Shown: piece after piece, positions 1 to 8,862 of the stretch
Numbering within the stretch: position 1 is the stretch's first letter
Layout: every line of letters starts with the position of its first letter
NCBI GenBank assembly: GCA_035552155.1
Contig: DASZLX010000028.1
Location: 124,001 to 188,000 of the forward strand
From: DASXHY01 sp035552155
GTDB taxonomy: Bacteria; Verrucomicrobiota; Verrucomicrobiia; Limisphaerales; DASXHY01
Reading direction: 5' to 3'
Length of the DNA stretch: 64,000 nt
Notes under the pieces: generated by a model
What the model saw: the letters and a program-made list of their open reading frames with translations, nothing else
Told to the model about the DNA's origin: nothing
The model's database searches: none
Position numbers and translations under genes: made by a program

Positions 1-614
1 ACTGGTTCCACATCAACCTGTGGAGGATCACGCCAGATTTTTCTACTGGTGAAATGCAGACCCACAATCGTCTTTTTTTCCATGTTGATTTCAATGGTGA
101 CAATATCATTGTTCGTCTGCATTGCCCTCGATGTGACTTCGGCTTCTGCGTAGCGTTCCCATTGGATTTTACAATAAGGGATGTGCTTTCCGTCCTTTAA
201 GTCTTGGGGACCGTAAAATGAACGGGGTGAAACGTCACAAGCCAAAACCTTCGGGTCATATCCAAGTTTTTGCAAGGCATCCCGTCCCAATGCAATTGCT
301 TGATTGGTAGTCATATTATCCTTACCAATGTACTTGTTGATGTTGGCTGCGGGATCGTCATCGTAAAATACATTGTCGGCTGAACGAAAATTATCCACCG
401 TGCCATTTTCAAACGCAAAGAGACAATTAGAAAAGAATATGCCTCCTCCAATGTAATCCTTGTATGGGTTTGGCCGAAACTCCTTAACCATTTGAGCGGT
501 TATTGGTTGTGGCAATGGCAAATCCAATTTCTTTGCGAAATCAGAAACGTGGGGAAGGACCGCAACAAGTACCGCATTACTGTATGCGGCTGTCATGTGA
601 ATTAGTTCCATCAT
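1..614 (-). CDS. Hypothetical protein, 3' end cut by window edge
   Basis: An open frame runs from ATG at 614 (a second ATG lies at 611) to the first base of the window with no stop, so at least 204 residues are present and the C-terminus is missing. It starts MMELIHMTAAYSNA and contains a stretch NQAIALGRDALQKLGYDPK. I see no signal peptide, membrane segment or catalytic motif, and I do not recognise the family by function. Its start lies 7 bases after the stop of the caspase-like gene, on the same strand, so the two are probably co-transcribed. Base composition is visibly more AT-rich than the locus from 4 kb onward. The reading frame is clear; the role is unknown. Confidence 0.75.
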   Translation of the reverse strand, partial: MMELIHMTAAYSNAVLVAVLPHVSDFAKKLDLPLPQPITAQMVKEFRPNPYKDYIGGGIFFSNCLFAFENGTVDNFRSADNVFYDDDPAANINKYIGKDNMTTNQAIALGRDALQKLGYDPKVLACDVSPRSFYGPQDLKDGKHIPYCKIQWERYAEAEVTSRAMQTNNDIVTIEINMEKKTIVGLHFTSRKIWRDPPQVDVEP

Positions 615-621
615 AACCTAT

Positions 622-2559
622 TCAATTATTGAAAGCCGTGAAACTCAAATCCCAATATCCATATACTTTCAATTCGCTTGTATTTATGAAGGCGTGTACG
701 TCTGGATAATTCGCGGCATTGATAACGGCATCATGGATGCCCCGTCCATCAACTACCATTTCCTTTTGCACATCGTTGATGTAATTTATGTGGTCATAGT
801 TGACGGCTGCTCCAGATAAAAAGTTGATAAACTTTACGGCACTCCATCCAACAAAAGCGGATGGACGCATGGAGGCATTGATATAATCAATCTGTTGCAC
901 GTTTTCGTCATGCCTTATTCCGAAACTTGCACACAATGAACCTGCCGCTGTGCTGCATCCGTCTATGAATACGAAACGGAAAGCGTGGCGGTTTGTTTGT
1001 CCTGCTGGAATTGTGTGGAGTATATTACCGATTTCAGAAGCCCGAATAGAATGATTTGTAGTGCTTTGGTCATGGCCAATCCCATTAGGGCCCCCATGTC
1101 CCATATAAACAAAATTTCTTGAAATGCTATTATACAAATACGTACGCAACGTATGCCAGTCGGGGCCAGAGTCCACCGTGAGACTCTCTAAATGGATTGC
1201 AAAAGGCTCGCCACCAGCGGGTGTTGGGCCGACTGGAAAACTTGAACCTATCGCACCGCTCAAAAACTGACCGTATTCTCCGTAAAGAAGATCACTGTCA
1301 ATGGTGCTATCCCAAGCATGTTGGCAAGCCATAACAAATCCCCCGTTGCCCGGCCAAGGGTCTACTTGCTTGTAAGTTTTTGGAGTCGGCGGATCAATGT
1401 AAGGAGTTGAAATTTCAAATTGAAACCAAGGCTCGTTTGTATAAACGATGCTGTCAGGCGGTGGCCCAATCAAATCCCAATAGCCGTAAATGTTTCCATC
1501 GTCGCTATGTCCGGAAATTGTTCCGATGTACCCAGCATTTGCCCCGAAAATATCAATGTCATAATCAACGTTTGTGTGAGCCGATACTGCGGAAATCAAA
1601 AGTGTGTCTCCCAATTCACCAAATGTATCAAACCAGCCCGGGAAAGAAATTTCGTTTGAAACTGTTACCGTAATTGGAGGGCAATCATATTCATAGTTAC
1701 CGCCTCCCTCATCATTAGTGTCTAAAGGAATATCCCATGAGGCAATAGCGGCGATTTGATGAACGCCGTTTGTCATTCTGGTTGTGTCCAATGTCATAAT
1801 CGGTACTGGCAATTCAAACGGGGCAGAGTGGATTGAATTGCCGATGGGGGAGTCATTTTCTGTAAGTGTCACGTTTGCCAATTGCCCGTCTTGCGCCCCT
1901 CCAATTTCAACAGGGATTTGAACAACACCCGAAAGGACTTGTCCGTTTGTGATACCCATAAGGTGCGGCCCCACTCGTACGACTCTGTAAAATCCAACAT
2001 CGGGCGGGACTGAATTCGTATCTCCACTTGGCGTCTCATCACCGCCGCCCGGATCAGGAGGACCATCTTCATCCTCTGCCATAAATTGCGAACCGCTCAA
2101 AATTCCGGCGGTACCCGGAACCGTGATTGTAAAATTGGAAAAATCAAATCCCGTTGGATAAAGTTTTACAGGAACGGAGTCACCACCGCCATTAGGCGTG
2201 GCCAGTGGGACGGCAGGTTGTGAAGATGAAAGCATCATTCCTCCCCCGCCTTCCACCATCATTTCTTCCATGCCTCCGTCACAATTCACGGGATTAAGGA
2301 CAACTCCATAATTCGTGTACCACATTTGATTTGTGCCATATACGGCTGGCAAAGATGTTTCCAACGTTTGCCATGAGTCCGTGGCTTGCAAAGTGGGGCG
2401 ATATTGAATGATGAATTGTTCCGAGCCGTCATCAAGACACGGCCATGAGAGAATAACGTTTGTGCACTGAACTGATACGGTTAAGCCTTCAATAGCGAAG
2501 GCATGAGTTGTTAAAAGAAGCGATGTTGTAAGGAATAATCCTTGAATGGTTTTTTTCAT
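622..2559 (-). CDS. Secreted protein with caspase-like (clan CD) His/Cys motif
   Basis: 645 residues from the ATG at 2559. I prefer this to the upstream ATG at 2598 because it begins a clear signal peptide (MKKTIQGLFL..., ending THAFA) and has an AAAGG ribosome site about 10 bases upstream. After the signal come a fibronectin-like segment with an SW...FIIQYR pattern, an acidic Gly/Pro-rich linker and an Ig-like domain. The C-terminal part has FVYMGHGG (His about 488) and, roughly 45 residues later, FVFIDGCSTAAG (Cys about 535). That spacing and hydrophobic-strand context match the His/Cys dyad of clan CD peptidases (caspase, gingipain, CHAT). This is inferred from motifs only; it could be an inactive or structural relative. 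It is exported and probably acts outside the cell. Confidence 0.8.
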   Translation of the reverse strand: MKKTIQGLFLTTSLLLTTHAFAIEGLTVSVQCTNVILSWPCLDDGSEQFIIQYRPTLQATDSWQTLETSLPAVYGTNQMWYTNYGVVLNPVNCDGGMEEMMVEGGGGMMLSSSQPAVPLATPNGGGDSVPVKLYPTGFDFSNFTITVPGTAGILSGSQFMAEDEDGPPDPGGGDETPSGDTNSVPPDVGFYRVVRVGPHLMGITNGQVLSGVVQIPVEIGGAQDGQLANVTLTENDSPIGNSIHSAPFELPVPIMTLDTTRMTNGVHQIAAIASWDIPLDTNDEGGGNYEYDCPPITVTVSNEISFPGWFDTFGELGDTLLISAVSAHTNVDYDIDIFGANAGYIGTISGHSDDGNIYGYWDLIGPPPDSIVYTNEPWFQFEISTPYIDPPTPKTYKQVDPWPGNGGFVMACQHAWDSTIDSDLLYGEYGQFLSGAIGSSFPVGPTPAGGEPFAIHLESLTVDSGPDWHTLRTYLYNSISRNFVYMGHGGPNGIGHDQSTTNHSIRASEIGNILHTIPAGQTNRHAFRFVFIDGCSTAAGSLCASFGIRHDENVQQIDYINASMRPSAFVGWSAVKFINFLSGAAVNYDHINYINDVQKEMVVDGRGIHDAVINAANYPDVHAFINTSELKVYGYWDLSFTAFNN

Positions 2560-2645
2560 ATCCCGATGACCTTTCTGTGGCAGAGACATCCCGCCCAATT
2601 GAACCGATTTTTCTCCCCAATGGAACTTATTTGCAAGCCCGGATT

Positions 2646-2825
2646 TTAATTAAATTTTCTCCTGCCAGTCACACAAAAAAGGACCACGGTCCCTAAAATC
2701 TTTCTTTTCCTTTTAATGGGTGGGTAGGAGACGGAAATGGAGTCAATGAGTCCTAAAATCTTACGAAATTCTTCCTCTAAATCATGGAGAATTGGCGAGA
2801 TTTTTTCTATATATGAAATTACCAT
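2646..2825 (-). CDS. Possible small 59-residue protein
   Basis: A short frame from ATG at 2825 to a stop at 2646 encodes a charged peptide starting MVISYIEKISPILHDLEEEF and ending in a basic tail. An AAGGGG stretch lies 4 bases before the ATG, which is a good ribosome site. The frame sits alone between two secreted-protein genes. There is no recognisable domain, and it may be chance. Confidence 0.3.
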   Translation of the reverse strand: MVISYIEKISPILHDLEEEFRKILGLIDSISVSYPPIKRKRKILGTVVLFCVTGRRKFN

Positions 2826-2856
2826 TGACCCCTTTTTCGCGTGTTCCGGTGGCCCA

Positions 2857-3972
2857 TCACGGCGCGGGTGAAATGCTCCAACTGACGCTTGCGGTGCCGG
2901 CGGTGGCGTCGGTGACCGCTCCGTAAAACCACATGTCATTGGCGATGGTGTCGTTGGGCATGTAATTATCGCTCGCAGGAACCGAAAACCCCACCACCGG
3001 CACTGTTTCCGATCCGGAAAGCGTGCTGCCCGAGGTCGGCAGCGGCCGGGGAAATATTGTGACTTGCCCCGCAATCGCCGTTCTCGGAGATGAGCTAGAG
3101 ATTCCGTCGCTGGTTTCGGTATCGATCGCATCCACTCCCACGATCGAAGACAAATTGTAAGTGCCGTCGGAACAATTGATGGACAAAAGGAAAACGGAAA
3201 GCTGCGGATTGGGTGTGCCGGAGCCAACGGTCGTGGAGGTCACGAGGTCGCCGCCGCTGGTGTCATCCTCCCGGTCGTTGATCGATGCGTTTCCCGAGAT
3301 GCCGTCGAAGGTAAATATCGCCGTCGCGCCCGAATTCTCAAATCCCGTCAAATGAAAGGTGGCGTTCAGCGAGCGGTTCACGCTGAAACTGTAGCCCGGA
3401 GCCGTGGCCGTTTTGTTGTAGGTAAACGTCAGCGTGGCATTCCAGTTGGTGACGCTGGCGAAGCCGCACGGGTTGACGATGACCGGCGTGAAATTCGTGA
3501 CCACTCCCAGCGCGTTGCTGGCGGTGAGGGTGTAAATGGTCGTCACCGTAGGCGACACGCTGACACTGCCGCCGGTGACAATTCCCGGGCCGGGAGTGAG
3601 CCGGTAGGTCAGGCCCGCCACCGGGCACCAGGTCAGGAGACTGGAGGCGCCGGAATTGATCATGGGCGGATTGGCCTGGAAGACGCAGCCTCCGCCGCTG
3701 TTGGTTTGCTGAAGCCGGAAGAAGCCGCTGGTGTTGGTCATCGGCAATTGAACGACGAGCAGATTGCTCAAAGGAACCGGCGCCGGCGTCACCGCGTGCC
3801 AGTTAGTGGACGACAGGTTCGAAACGGAGAGCAATTGCCAATTCGAGAAATTGCTGGGCCAGGAAAACTGCAGGTTGGACGGCGGAACGCGGGAAATCGA
3901 GAGCGTCGGCAAGACCGCCTGGGCGGCCCATGCCATGGCCAGCACGCATGATGAAAGACAAAAGGACTTCAC
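2857..3972 (-). CDS. Secreted Ig-like domain protein, unknown function
   Basis: 371 residues, GTG start at 3972 (an AGGT touches it; ATG codons further in would cut the signal peptide). The N-terminus MKSFCLSSCVLAMAWAAQAV is a signal peptide. The next about 75 residues resemble a repeat common in secreted proteins of this group (an SNLSSTNW...V pattern ending in FFRLQQTN). A bacterial Ig-like stretch follows (YTLTASNALGVVTNFT), then a beta-rich C-terminal half with no motif I recognise. No membrane anchor or sorting signal is seen at the C-terminus. It probably stays soluble or surface-bound. The gene stands alone, in the same direction as its neighbours. Confidence 0.75.
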   Translation of the reverse strand: MKSFCLSSCVLAMAWAAQAVLPTLSISRVPPSNLQFSWPSNFSNWQLLSVSNLSSTNWHAVTPAPVPLSNLLVVQLPMTNTSGFFRLQQTNSGGGCVFQANPPMINSGASSLLTWCPVAGLTYRLTPGPGIVTGGSVSVSPTVTTIYTLTASNALGVVTNFTPVIVNPCGFASVTNWNATLTFTYNKTATAPGYSFSVNRSLNATFHLTGFENSGATAIFTFDGISGNASINDREDDTSGGDLVTSTTVGSGTPNPQLSVFLLSINCSDGTYNLSSIVGVDAIDTETSDGISSSSPRTAIAGQVTIFPRPLPTSGSTLSGSETVPVVGFSVPASDNYMPNDTIANDMWFYGAVTDATAGTASVSWSISPAP

Positions 3973-4143
3973 ACCTCACGCCATCGGTTTGGGAAATTGG
4001 TTGCCTCAACCGTGACATGCCGGGCGGATACGAGCAAGAGTTATATGAGATAATTTTCTCCTTCAACATTCGGAAGACAAGAATATCTAATATACGTTCG
4101 CGACAACGGCGCTCGGAGAAAACTGCTCAAAACACCCGCGAGA

Positions 4144-7100
4144 TTATTCGAGAGCGCCCGGCTCAATATTCCACCCATCAGTGGTGACACGCACGGCTTT
4201 GGCGGAACTGCGAGTGTCGATTCGAATCGTTCGCGACTCACCGGGCAGGAGCGAAATATAATTGTCCTCATAGTAGGCGGGCAGGATGCGCTCGCCGGTC
4301 TTCGCATCGCGCAACGTGAGTCGAATCGCCAACGCAGGGACTTTGCCCGCATTCGTCACTTTGACTTCGGCAACCAATCCTTCCGCGGCGTGCTTCACCC
4401 GCGTCTTGCCGGACAGGGCGACGTGCGGCATGGAATTCAATTCCTGCAATTGATGTTCGTCGCGGGCGTGCCAGTAAAAATTTTCGGAAAGCAAATGGCC
4501 GTTTTTGTCGCGTAATTCCAGGCGCGCCAGGTGGGCGCCGGTCTGGGGCCAATCGAGCGTGAAGGCGTCCGAGCAGGCATCGGCGGCCGCGTTCAAAATC
4601 GTTTTGCGATTCAACTCTTCGTGGCCGGACAAGTCATAGATCGTGGCGCTGGCCGTGACCTCCGCGAGCGGTTCCGCGCGATGATTCACCACCGCGATTT
4701 TGCATTCGGGCAGGTTCATCTGGATGTGCACCGGCTCCGCGCCCGATTTGGCGCCGAAGAGCGACGCATTGGGATCGTAGTCCCAGGAATAAAATTGCCA
4801 GACGAGACTTGGCCAAGACGGCTGGCTCATCCAGACGACGACGCCGCTGCAATCGTTCCACATGCGGCTATTGAAGCCTTCGTAGATCGCGCGGAACGTT
4901 TCGAAGTTCAACATCTGGGCCTTGCGGCAAAGATCGTCAAGCCCGGTGGGCTCGCCGTAGCGCGCGGTGAGCCGTTCGAAGGTCGATTTGCGATCACCGG
5001 CGCCGTCCTTGCTGTGCAGGTCGTGATAAGCCCAAAGGTCGTTGTAAGGCCACGAATCGGCGGCCGGGATGAACGAGCGCATGACTTCCGCCGAGGGAAT
5101 GGAGCTGGCGCCAATCTCGGTGCTAAAGCCCTGGTTCAGGTCATGGAAATAGGTTTCCAGTGTCCGGTTGGACCACGGACCGCTGTTGCGCATATTGATG
5201 AGGCGCGAGTCCGGCTGGAAATAGCGGGTGCCATCGAGGCTATAGATAAGCTGGCCGAGTTTTTCGTGCAGAGGTTCGGGGCAAACACCTTCGTTGCCCG
5301 AGCACCAAAGCGCGATGCTCGGGTGATTGCGGAAGCGCTTGATGCAGTCCTCCGCATTTTTGGCGAACAAATCGTAATCGACGGGCGAATAATCGAAAGC
5401 CTCTGTGTTCTGCCAGAAGTCGTTCCAGACGAGGATTCCGTATTCATCGCATAAATCGTAGAGCGCCTCGGAGGTGCTCTGGCCGGCCCAATTCAGGATC
5501 ATGTTCATGTGAGCATCGTGCGTCATGCGGATATACGGTTCGAGCCGCTCGCGCGAAACGCGTTTCATCGCGTCGTCCATGCCCCAGTCGCCACCGAGGC
5601 ATTCGATCTTCACGCCGTTGACCTTAATGACGAGATACCGCCCCATCTTTTTATCGTCCACCACGCGCAGCGCCGGAGAATGCTCCGCGCCCGGCCACAA
5701 CCCCACGATGGTTTCCTGCTGCTGCCCCCACCAGAACGGCTTGTCGGAAGGCTTGCCACCGGCGACAACAATCGCCGCATCGCGTTTGGCTTTGTTCTCC
5801 AATCCCCAGACCATGGTGTCGCGGCGATTATCAATGATCCCGCCCGCCGACCCGCGGGCAACCGTCGGCGTGAACTCAACGCGCTCTTTGGAGCCGCCGG
5901 ACTCCTTCACCTCAAATTCATAACTCATCTCCCGAATTCCGAAACGCAGCGCGGCGGCATCCGATTCCTGTTTGTCGGCCGTCACAAAATTGAGTTTCAA
6001 ATGATACAGCTCCTGCTTGCCATAGCCGTTCGGCCACCACAAACGCGGATGCTGGACGGTCAACTGCTTGAACTCCGCAGGCGTGAACGCCACCTTCTTC
6101 GTTTCACCGGCTTTCAATTCGACCGGCTGCTCGAATTTCACGCCTTCAAATTCGCCGCGCAACACACCGCGCTGGTCGGCATCGGAGGCGTTGTTCAATT
6201 CAGTCTCGATGGTGACGGCGGCGCTCGACGTATCCGGCAGCGGCAATTTCGTGATGACTTGCGGATCGTGAATCGTGACCGCGCCGCCGGCGCGAAGAAT
6301 CACATCCTGCCAGATGCCGGTGTCGCGGTCGCGCACGGCCGGAATCCAGTCCCAGCCTTCGGAACATTCAAACGTGGGCCCGTCGAGGCATAGCTTGCCG
6401 CCGTTGTCGCCCGGGCCGTAGCTGATCGATTGCTCGCTGGGAATGCCCGGGTCCGGCGGCGGCACGACCATCACCGCGAGCACGTTTTTTTCTCCGACCT
6501 TCGCGAGTTTCGTGACATCAAAATCGCCGCGAATGAAGGCGCCGGTGATATGGCCCAGATATTCGCCGTTGAACCAGATTTCGGCGTAATAATTGATGCC
6601 GTTAAATTGAAGCGCGAGTTTTCGCTGCGAAAAATCTTTCGGCACCGTGAACTCGGTGCGATACCAGTAATCCTGTTTGTTCAGGGATTCGGGAATGAGC
6701 AGATTGTTCAGCCCGTAATAGGGATCGGGATAAACGCCCTCATCGACGAGGGTCGTCAAAACAGTGCCGGGCACGGTCGCGTCGTACCAATCGCGCGTGT
6801 CGATCCCGGGTTTTGAAATTGCCGCACCGTCGGCATTCTTAAGCCGGGGCGCTTCGATGAGTTCCCAGCCGGCATTGAAGACCAGTTCATCGCCGCGCAG
6901 CGCCGGTTCGCCGGGATGCGCGAGCTTCGGTTTGCGCGTGGCCGTATTGGCCAGCGGCGCGCGCGAACGGGGATAAGTGGCGACCGGCTGGACATTGGTA
7001 CCCTTCGCGCCGGCGTTCTCGCTCGGAAATTCAATTGGCTTCGGGCGAAATTCGCCAGGCACTTCGGCCCTTGAATTTGAAACGCCCAAAGCAACGCTCG

Positions 7101-7146
7101 TGATGACGCCTAATAGAAGCCCGCGCGATATAGTTCGGATTTTCAT
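4144..7146 (-). CDS. Secreted glycoside hydrolase family 2 protein
   Basis: 1000 residues with signal peptide (MKIRTISRGLLLGVITSVAL..., ending NSRAE). Order: jelly-roll sugar-binding domain (about 85-290), Ig-like immunoglobulin sandwich (about 295-410), TIM barrel (about 500-780), then C-terminal beta domains. The barrel shows IALWCSGNEG with the expected acid/base Glu at about 619, and GFSTEIGASS with the likely nucleophile Glu at about 677. These are the two catalytic positions of GH2. Length and barrel motifs resemble exo-beta-glucosaminidase and beta-mannosidase members more than classical LacZ, but the substrate cannot be fixed from sequence. It is the last gene of the minus-strand glycan locus and probably trims oligosaccharides in the periplasm. 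Confidence 0.88.
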   Translation of the reverse strand: MKIRTISRGLLLGVITSVALGVSNSRAEVPGEFRPKPIEFPSENAGAKGTNVQPVATYPRSRAPLANTATRKPKLAHPGEPALRGDELVFNAGWELIEAPRLKNADGAAISKPGIDTRDWYDATVPGTVLTTLVDEGVYPDPYYGLNNLLIPESLNKQDYWYRTEFTVPKDFSQRKLALQFNGINYYAEIWFNGEYLGHITGAFIRGDFDVTKLAKVGEKNVLAVMVVPPPDPGIPSEQSISYGPGDNGGKLCLDGPTFECSEGWDWIPAVRDRDTGIWQDVILRAGGAVTIHDPQVITKLPLPDTSSAAVTIETELNNASDADQRGVLRGEFEGVKFEQPVELKAGETKKVAFTPAEFKQLTVQHPRLWWPNGYGKQELYHLKLNFVTADKQESDAAALRFGIREMSYEFEVKESGGSKERVEFTPTVARGSAGGIIDNRRDTMVWGLENKAKRDAAIVVAGGKPSDKPFWWGQQQETIVGLWPGAEHSPALRVVDDKKMGRYLVIKVNGVKIECLGGDWGMDDAMKRVSRERLEPYIRMTHDAHMNMILNWAGQSTSEALYDLCDEYGILVWNDFWQNTEAFDYSPVDYDLFAKNAEDCIKRFRNHPSIALWCSGNEGVCPEPLHEKLGQLIYSLDGTRYFQPDSRLINMRNSGPWSNRTLETYFHDLNQGFSTEIGASSIPSAEVMRSFIPAADSWPYNDLWAYHDLHSKDGAGDRKSTFERLTARYGEPTGLDDLCRKAQMLNFETFRAIYEGFNSRMWNDCSGVVVWMSQPSWPSLVWQFYSWDYDPNASLFGAKSGAEPVHIQMNLPECKIAVVNHRAEPLAEVTASATIYDLSGHEELNRKTILNAAADACSDAFTLDWPQTGAHLARLELRDKNGHLLSENFYWHARDEHQLQELNSMPHVALSGKTRVKHAAEGLVAEVKVTNAGKVPALAIRLTLRDAKTGERILPAYYEDNYISLLPGESRTIRIDTRSSAKAVRVTTDGWNIEPGALE

Positions 7147-7186
7147 TTTGAAATGGAATGCTCTTTTAGCTGCCGCAATTGGGACG

Positions 7187-7290
7187 CTTCAACGCAAAGA
7201 CACAGGCCAGGTTTGCCGGCGGATTCCTGAATTCTGTTTTCCTAATCAATCTTCCTTTGCGTCTTCGCATCTTTGCGCCTTTGCGTTAAG
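7187..7290. repeat. Interspersed inverted repeat, CTTTGCG-type
   Basis: A short left arm (AACGCAAAGACACAG, from 7191) and a longer right arm (7255-7290, made of CTTTGCG...TTTGCGTT units) face each other in the gap between the GH2 and phosphoesterase genes. The same arms recur at 31411-31558. This is a dispersed intergenic repeat that could fold in RNA. Confidence 0.7.
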
Positions 7291-7299
7291 ACCCGCCGC

Positions 7300-8862
7300 T
7301 TAGTTCGAGCCGCTGGAAACGCTCACCGTAATCGTGTCTTTGGCCGGGATATTGACGCGCACCAAAACGGCGGTTTTGGTTTTATCAGAGGAGTCGTACT
7401 CCGAAAGGATTTCTCCGTTTTTCACCGTGCGATAAACGCCTTCCGGCAAAACAAAACGCACGCGCCCGTCATAAAAATTCTGCGGCAAATCGTTGGTGAT
7501 CGTCACAGACTTCGCCGTGATGTTCCGCGAATCAGGCTGGTCGGTCCGCACTTTTTTCACCGCGCCGTTGTCGGTGAACAACGGCCAGACATCATTGGTA
7601 TAGTTACGCGGCGCGGCGGTCTGGTCGCAGGTCCAGCCCCCGGAAGTGCGCCGGAAGTTGAAAAAACCTGTCATCCCGTACCTGAACGAGGGACCGTCTT
7701 CGTAAATGTAAAACGGCGACGTCTGGATGGTTTTTTCCGTGTGGCCGTGCCCGATCAACATCAGGTCGCAGGTCGAGGGCATGAACGCCGCGTTGCCCGT
7801 TTTCGCCCCATCCCACTTGGCATGGTAGTGCTGGCCGATGAGGCGATATTTGACGCCGGGATCCTGCGAGGCAGCTTCGTAATCCTTCGTAGCCCAGTCC
7901 CGGAGACCCGCATCGCTCCAATCGTGCATCAGCACGTAAAAATCACCCATGCGAAAGGAGTAAGTGCGCTGCCCGAATTGCGTTTCGTAAAACCGCGCGG
8001 AAATGGGATGCCAATTGATTTTGGAACCCAGCAGCAATTTTCCGGGCGGCGTGACGTCGTGGTTGCCCGGCATCTCGGCGTAAGCCACGTGATAGCCCTT
8101 ATGGCAATCCTTGTACATATCGCTCAAGCGGGTTTCCAATTGCGTGGTTTCCTCCTCCGTAAATGTTTTCTTTCCCTTCGGTGTGTATCCCCAATTGGCC
8201 CAGTTATTCCAGCCATCGAGCGCGCCGTTGAAATCAATCTGGTCGCCAGTGATGAGGACGAAGCGAGGATTGATGAGGTTGACCGGTTCCTGCATCCATT
8301 TCATTTCCTCCCAGGTGCCGACCATTTTGTAATACTGGCCGGAGGGATCGGTGTGATATTGATTCACGATTTGTTCATCAGTGATATGCAGGAGATAAAA
8401 ATTCGTGGCGAAAGCCGGCGAAATGCTCACGCACTGATTTTGAGCACTCACGCTTTGGCTCGAAGCCACCACGAGGTCAAAGAGCTCCGGCGAAATATCG
8501 GAGGGCACGCGGACTTTGATTTGCCAGCCCGGCTCCGTCTCGCGGTTGATTTTCGCGTAGGTGGCGGAAACAACCTGGCACGGCCAGCTTCGCAAATCAT
8601 TCGTGAGCGTTGCCTGCCAGCCGGTCGCCGACGACGGGGCTTTGACTTCGGCCACGAATTCCCGGTTCGTGTCATTGTCGAGCGCGACAATTGCCGGCGT
8701 GGCATAGCGCGGCCGCCACAAGGCGGCATTGTCCTGAACGGCTGGCGTGGACGCCCGGCTTAGACAAACCACCGCGGCGGCCAGCAGGGCGACGACCAGA
8801 ACGCGTTTGAAAAGTTGTAGAGGAGTATTGGGGATGACGAGTTTCCAGTAATGGGTGCTCAT
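7300..8862 (-). CDS. Secreted calcineurin-like metallophosphoesterase
   Basis: 520 residues. I chose the ATG at 8862 because it overlaps the stop of the preceding gene as ATGA, the usual sign of translational coupling; the longer frame has a non-protein-like N-terminus. A signal or anchor segment (FKRVLVVALLAAAVVCL) follows at about 18-34. All metal-site blocks of the family are visible: HITDEQ (Asp about 162), ITGDQID (about 207), GNHD (about 267), GQHYH, and GHGH. The enzyme probably hydrolyses a phosphoester in the periplasm. Its substrate is unknown; the glycosidase neighbours suggest a phosphorylated or teichoic-like glycan, which is speculation. Confidence 0.87.
   Translation of the reverse strand: MSTHYWKLVIPNTPLQLFKRVLVVALLAAAVVCLSRASTPAVQDNAALWRPRYATPAIVALDNDTNREFVAEVKAPSSATGWQATLTNDLRSWPCQVVSATYAKINRETEPGWQIKVRVPSDISPELFDLVVASSQSVSAQNQCVSISPAFATNFYLLHITDEQIVNQYHTDPSGQYYKMVGTWEEMKWMQEPVNLINPRFVLITGDQIDFNGALDGWNNWANWGYTPKGKKTFTEEETTQLETRLSDMYKDCHKGYHVAYAEMPGNHDVTPPGKLLLGSKINWHPISARFYETQFGQRTYSFRMGDFYVLMHDWSDAGLRDWATKDYEAASQDPGVKYRLIGQHYHAKWDGAKTGNAAFMPSTCDLMLIGHGHTEKTIQTSPFYIYEDGPSFRYGMTGFFNFRRTSGGWTCDQTAAPRNYTNDVWPLFTDNGAVKKVRTDQPDSRNITAKSVTITNDLPQNFYDGRVRFVLPEGVYRTVKNGEILSEYDSSDKTKTAVLVRVNIPAKDTITVSVSSGSN

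Noticed and set aside
7273..8763. Plus-strand open frame of 496 codons
   Set aside because: Antisense to the metallophosphoesterase gene.
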